A program made the translations under genes and the position numbers. Shown here in pieces: positions 61,938-64,000 of a stretch of 64,000 nt of DNA. The stretch is from Ferrovibrio terrae_A (GTDB taxonomy: Bacteria; Pseudomonadota; Alphaproteobacteria; Ferrovibrionales; Ferrovibrionaceae): assembly GCF_943372915.1 (NCBI RefSeq), contig NZ_CALSAN010000001.1, positions 231,601 through 295,600 of the forward strand, in the 5' to 3' direction. Every line of letters begins with the position of its first letter. Within the stretch, counting starts at the first letter, position 1. The notes below the pieces were generated by a model. It saw only the letters and a list, made by a program, of their open reading frames with translations, had not been told where the DNA came from and ran no database searches.

Positions 61938-62388
61938 ATGATTTGTCGGCCGTTTGGGGCGGCGCGGCTTCGGTCTCGCCGCCTTTTTCATGACCAACAT
62001 CCAGGCCGCTCAGGTCATCGAGAATCGGGCAGTCGGGCCGCGCATCGCCGTGGCAGGCCTCGGCCAGATGCTGCAGGCTGCGCTTCATCGCCTGCAGCTC
62101 GGCGATCTTGCGCGTCAGGTCGTCGATATGCTTGAGCGCGATATCTTTCACCGCTGCCGACGGCCGCGCGCCATCCTGCCACAGGCCGAGCAGCAGGCGG
62201 ATATCCTCCAGCGCGAAGCCCAGATCGCGCGAGCGGCGCACGAAGCGCAGCAGATGCACATCGCGCGGGCTGTAGACGCGATAGCCGCTCTGCGTGCGGC
62301 CGGCCGCCGGCATCAGCCCGATGCTTTCGTAATAACGGATCATCTTGGCGCTGACGCCGGATGCGCCGCTGGCCTGGCCGATATTCAT
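61927..62388 (-). CDS. cueR: CueR-type MerR family copper regulator
   Basis: 153 residues. N-terminal winged helix 'NIGQASGASGVSAKMIRYYESIGLM' (core ASGVSAKMIRYYESIGL), dimerisation helix, metal loop with C112 and C120 (ACHGDARPDCP) and S77, the same positions as in E. coli CueR (C112, C120, S77), which selects Cu(I), Ag(I), Au(I). An extra C-terminal tail ends with CC. Its ATG overlaps the copA stop, so it is co-transcribed with copA. Confidence 0.94.
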   Translation of the reverse strand: MNIGQASGASGVSAKMIRYYESIGLMPAAGRTQSGYRVYSPRDVHLLRFVRRSRDLGFALEDIRLLLGLWQDGARPSAAVKDIALKHIDDLTRKIAELQAMKRSLQHLAEACHGDARPDCPILDDLSGLDVGHEKGGETEAAPPQTADKSCCR

Positions 62389-64000
62389 GATCTTGCCTCC
62401 TGGACATGATGCGGCTGCCAGCGCCGCAGCAGCAGCGCATTGGTCAGCACCGAAACCGAACTGAGCGCCATCGCCGCGCCGGCCAGCATCGGGTCGAGCA
62501 GGCCGAAGGCGGCCAGCGGAATACCGATCACATTATAGCCAAAGGCCCAGACCAGATTCTGCCGGATGCGCGCATCGGTGGCCCGAGCAATGCCGATGGC
62601 ATCGGCCACCAGCAGCGGGTCACCACGCATCAGCGTGATGCCGGCCGTCTGCATCGCCACATCCGTACCGTTGCCCATGGCGATGCCGAGATCGGCCGAG
62701 GCGAGTGCCGGTGCATCATTGATGCCGTCGCCCACCATGGCGATGTCGCCACCCGCCTGGTCGCGCAGCCGCGCAATCGCCGCCGCCTTGTCTTCCGGCA
62801 GCAGGCCGGCCTGCACCTCGGTGATGCCGAGCCGTGCCGCGATGGCACCCGCTGCCGCCGGGGCATCGCCCGACAGCATCGCCACGCGCAGGCCCATCGC
62901 CTGCAGGCCGGCAATCGCCGCGGCAGCATGAGCCTTGGGTTCATCGCCGAAGGCAAAGAAGCCGAGTACGGTCTTGGTGTCGTCATCGGCGAGCCAGGAC
63001 ACGGTGCGCCCCTGCACGGCCTGCATGTCCGCCGGTTCCTGCAGCACGCCGGCACTGATGCCATGCTCCTGCAGCAGCCGCGCGTTGCCGAGCAGCAGAT
63101 GGCGACCCTCGACGAGGCCGCAGACACCACGACCGGCGAAATCACGGAAGTCCTGTACCGATGGCAGGCTGACATCGCCGACGCGCGCGCGGATTGCGGT
63201 TGCCAGCGGATGCTGCGAACCGGCCTGCAGGGCCGCCGCCAGCCGCAGCAGGGCAGCCTCGTCGCCAGCAGCAGCATGGATCGCCGTCACCACCGGCTTG
63301 CCCTCGGTCAGCGTGCCGGTCTTGTCAAACGCCACCAGCCGCAGGTTGCGCGCCTGCTCCAGCGCACCGGCATCGCGGATCAGGATGCCATGCCGTGCCG
63401 CCACGCCGGTGCCGACCATCAGCGCCGCCGGCGTTGCCAGGCCCAGCGCACAGGGGCAGGCGATCACCAGCACCGCGATGGCATGCAGAAGTGCCATTTC
63501 CACATTGCCGCTACTGAGACTGAGCGTGAAGGTGAAGGTGACAAGGGCAATAAAGATCACGACCGGCACAAAGACGCTGCTGATCCGGTCGACCAGCTGC
63601 TGCACCGGCGGTTTGCTGGCCTGGGCGCTTTCCACCAGCCGCAGGATGCGGGCCAGCATGGTCTCGCCAGCCGTGGCTTCGATGCGCACGGCGATCAGGC
63701 CATCGCGGTTGAGCGTGCCGGCGCGCACGGTGTCGCCCATCTGCTTTTCGACCGGCAGCGATTCACCGGTCAGCATCGATTCATCAACGCTGGCGCGGCC
63801 CTCGATCACGATGCCGTCGGCAGCGAAGGCTTCGCCGGCGCGCAGCAGCAGGATGTCGTCGGCGCGCAGCAGCGCGGTATCGACGGTTTCTTCCGTGCCA
63901 TCAGGCCTGCGCCGCCGTGCGGTGGCGGGCCGCAACTGCAGCAAGGCACGCAGCGCGGCGGCGGTCTGCCCGCGGGCGCGCGCCTCCAGCCACTTGCCCA
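62385..64000 (-). CDS. copA: Copper-exporting P1B-type ATPase, partial
   Basis: About 538 C-terminal residues; the 5' part lies past 64000. At the window edge the frame reads GKWLEARARGQTAAALRALL, the start of the A-domain linker. Then 'GEALPVEKQMGD'-like actuator segment, transmembrane 'IACPCALGLATPAAL' (CPC metal site), phosphorylation 'FDKTGTLTEGK', 'MVGDGINDAPALASADLGIAMGNGTDVA' (core GDGINDAP) and last TM pair 'NLVWAFGYNVIGIPLAAFG'. Exports Cu(I) from the cytoplasm. In operon with CueR. Confidence 0.96.
   Translation of the reverse strand, partial: GKWLEARARGQTAAALRALLQLRPATARRRRPDGTEETVDTALLRADDILLLRAGEAFAADGIVIEGRASVDESMLTGESLPVEKQMGDTVRAGTLNRDGLIAVRIEATAGETMLARILRLVESAQASKPPVQQLVDRISSVFVPVVIFIALVTFTFTLSLSSGNVEMALLHAIAVLVIACPCALGLATPAALMVGTGVAARHGILIRDAGALEQARNLRLVAFDKTGTLTEGKPVVTAIHAAAGDEAALLRLAAALQAGSQHPLATAIRARVGDVSLPSVQDFRDFAGRGVCGLVEGRHLLLGNARLLQEHGISAGVLQEPADMQAVQGRTVSWLADDDTKTVLGFFAFGDEPKAHAAAAIAGLQAMGLRVAMLSGDAPAAAGAIAARLGITEVQAGLLPEDKAAAIARLRDQAGGDIAMVGDGINDAPALASADLGIAMGNGTDVAMQTAGITLMRGDPLLVADAIGIARATDARIRQNLVWAFGYNVIGIPLAAFGLLDPMLAGAAMALSSVSVLTNALLLRRWQPHHVQEARS

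Overview
The window is 64 kb of GC-rich chromosomal DNA with dense, mostly short-spaced genes and no phage, transposase, rRNA or CRISPR. Codon usage, the SUV3-like degradosome helicase, fused methylmalonyl-CoA mutase, ModE-type regulator, UPF0261 and DUF1328 proteins, and two Liv-type ABC systems suggest a metabolically versatile alphaproteobacterium, probably near Rhodospirillales. This is inferred from gene content; no marker gene such as 16S is present.

Layout. 1-6.3 kb: a truncated CYTH-like gene; a hybrid histidine kinase whose first PAS domain has the haem-binding signature of FixL, divergent from a single-domain response regulator; a MAPEG protein; methylmalonyl-CoA mutase; and a 413-bp intergenic region with seven to nine direct repeats spaced 10/11 bp. 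6.4-9.2 kb: a small accessory cassette with a Ser/Thr-rich possible pore-forming protein and a 227-residue protein with the Cys-His signature of CNF1/BLF1-type glutamine deamidase toxins. It is flanked by 42-bp direct copies of the 3' end of a glutathione-transferase gene. 9.3-14.8 kb: ModE-like regulator, TSUP transporter, thioesterase, SUV3-like helicase, an unknown gene and tRNA-Arg(CCT).

14.9-32.4 kb: a large catabolic and uptake region. One minus-strand operon (20.6 down to 14.9 kb) encodes a Liv-type binding protein, two permeases and the two halves of a Tm-1-like protein (TIM barrel and UPF0261) around an SRPBCC gene. A second (31.3 down to 21.5 kb) encodes a Tat-exported binding protein, LivH, LivM, LivG, LivF, an odd ABC ATPase without a signature motif, a cupin, a Gfo/Idh/MocA enzyme, an SDR, an aldehyde dehydrogenase and an HpcH/HpaI aldolase. 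AraC and RpiR regulators bracket the region. The genes suggest uptake of a carboxylated substrate, its oxidation and aldol cleavage, but the substrate is unknown. Only the second operon has ATPases, so they may serve both permease pairs.

32.4-45 kb: LysR plus methylmalonate-semialdehyde dehydrogenase (which feeds propionyl-CoA towards the mutase at 3.6 kb), then a glycan/secondary-modification cluster (TPR-GT41 glycosyltransferase, EthD-like protein, FkbM methyltransferase, PhyH-type oxygenase, second TPR glycosyltransferase), AsmA and a flavin monooxygenase. 45-52.6 kb: TctC-type binding protein with a threonine aldolase and a divergent LysR, a variant metallo-beta-lactamase-fold protein, a KGG stress protein, DUF1328, and a Gfo/Idh/MocA-MFS pair. 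53-64 kb: chemoreceptor with CheW, a periplasmic glycosidase, DHA2 efflux pump, UPF0114 protein, lipoprotein, ferredoxin-like protein, outer-membrane barrel and a CueR-CopA copper module cut by the window end.

The best candidates for something undescribed are the toxin-like cassette at 6.4-8.6 kb, the helically phased repeat array at 5.9 kb and the signature-less ABC ATPase at 26 kb.
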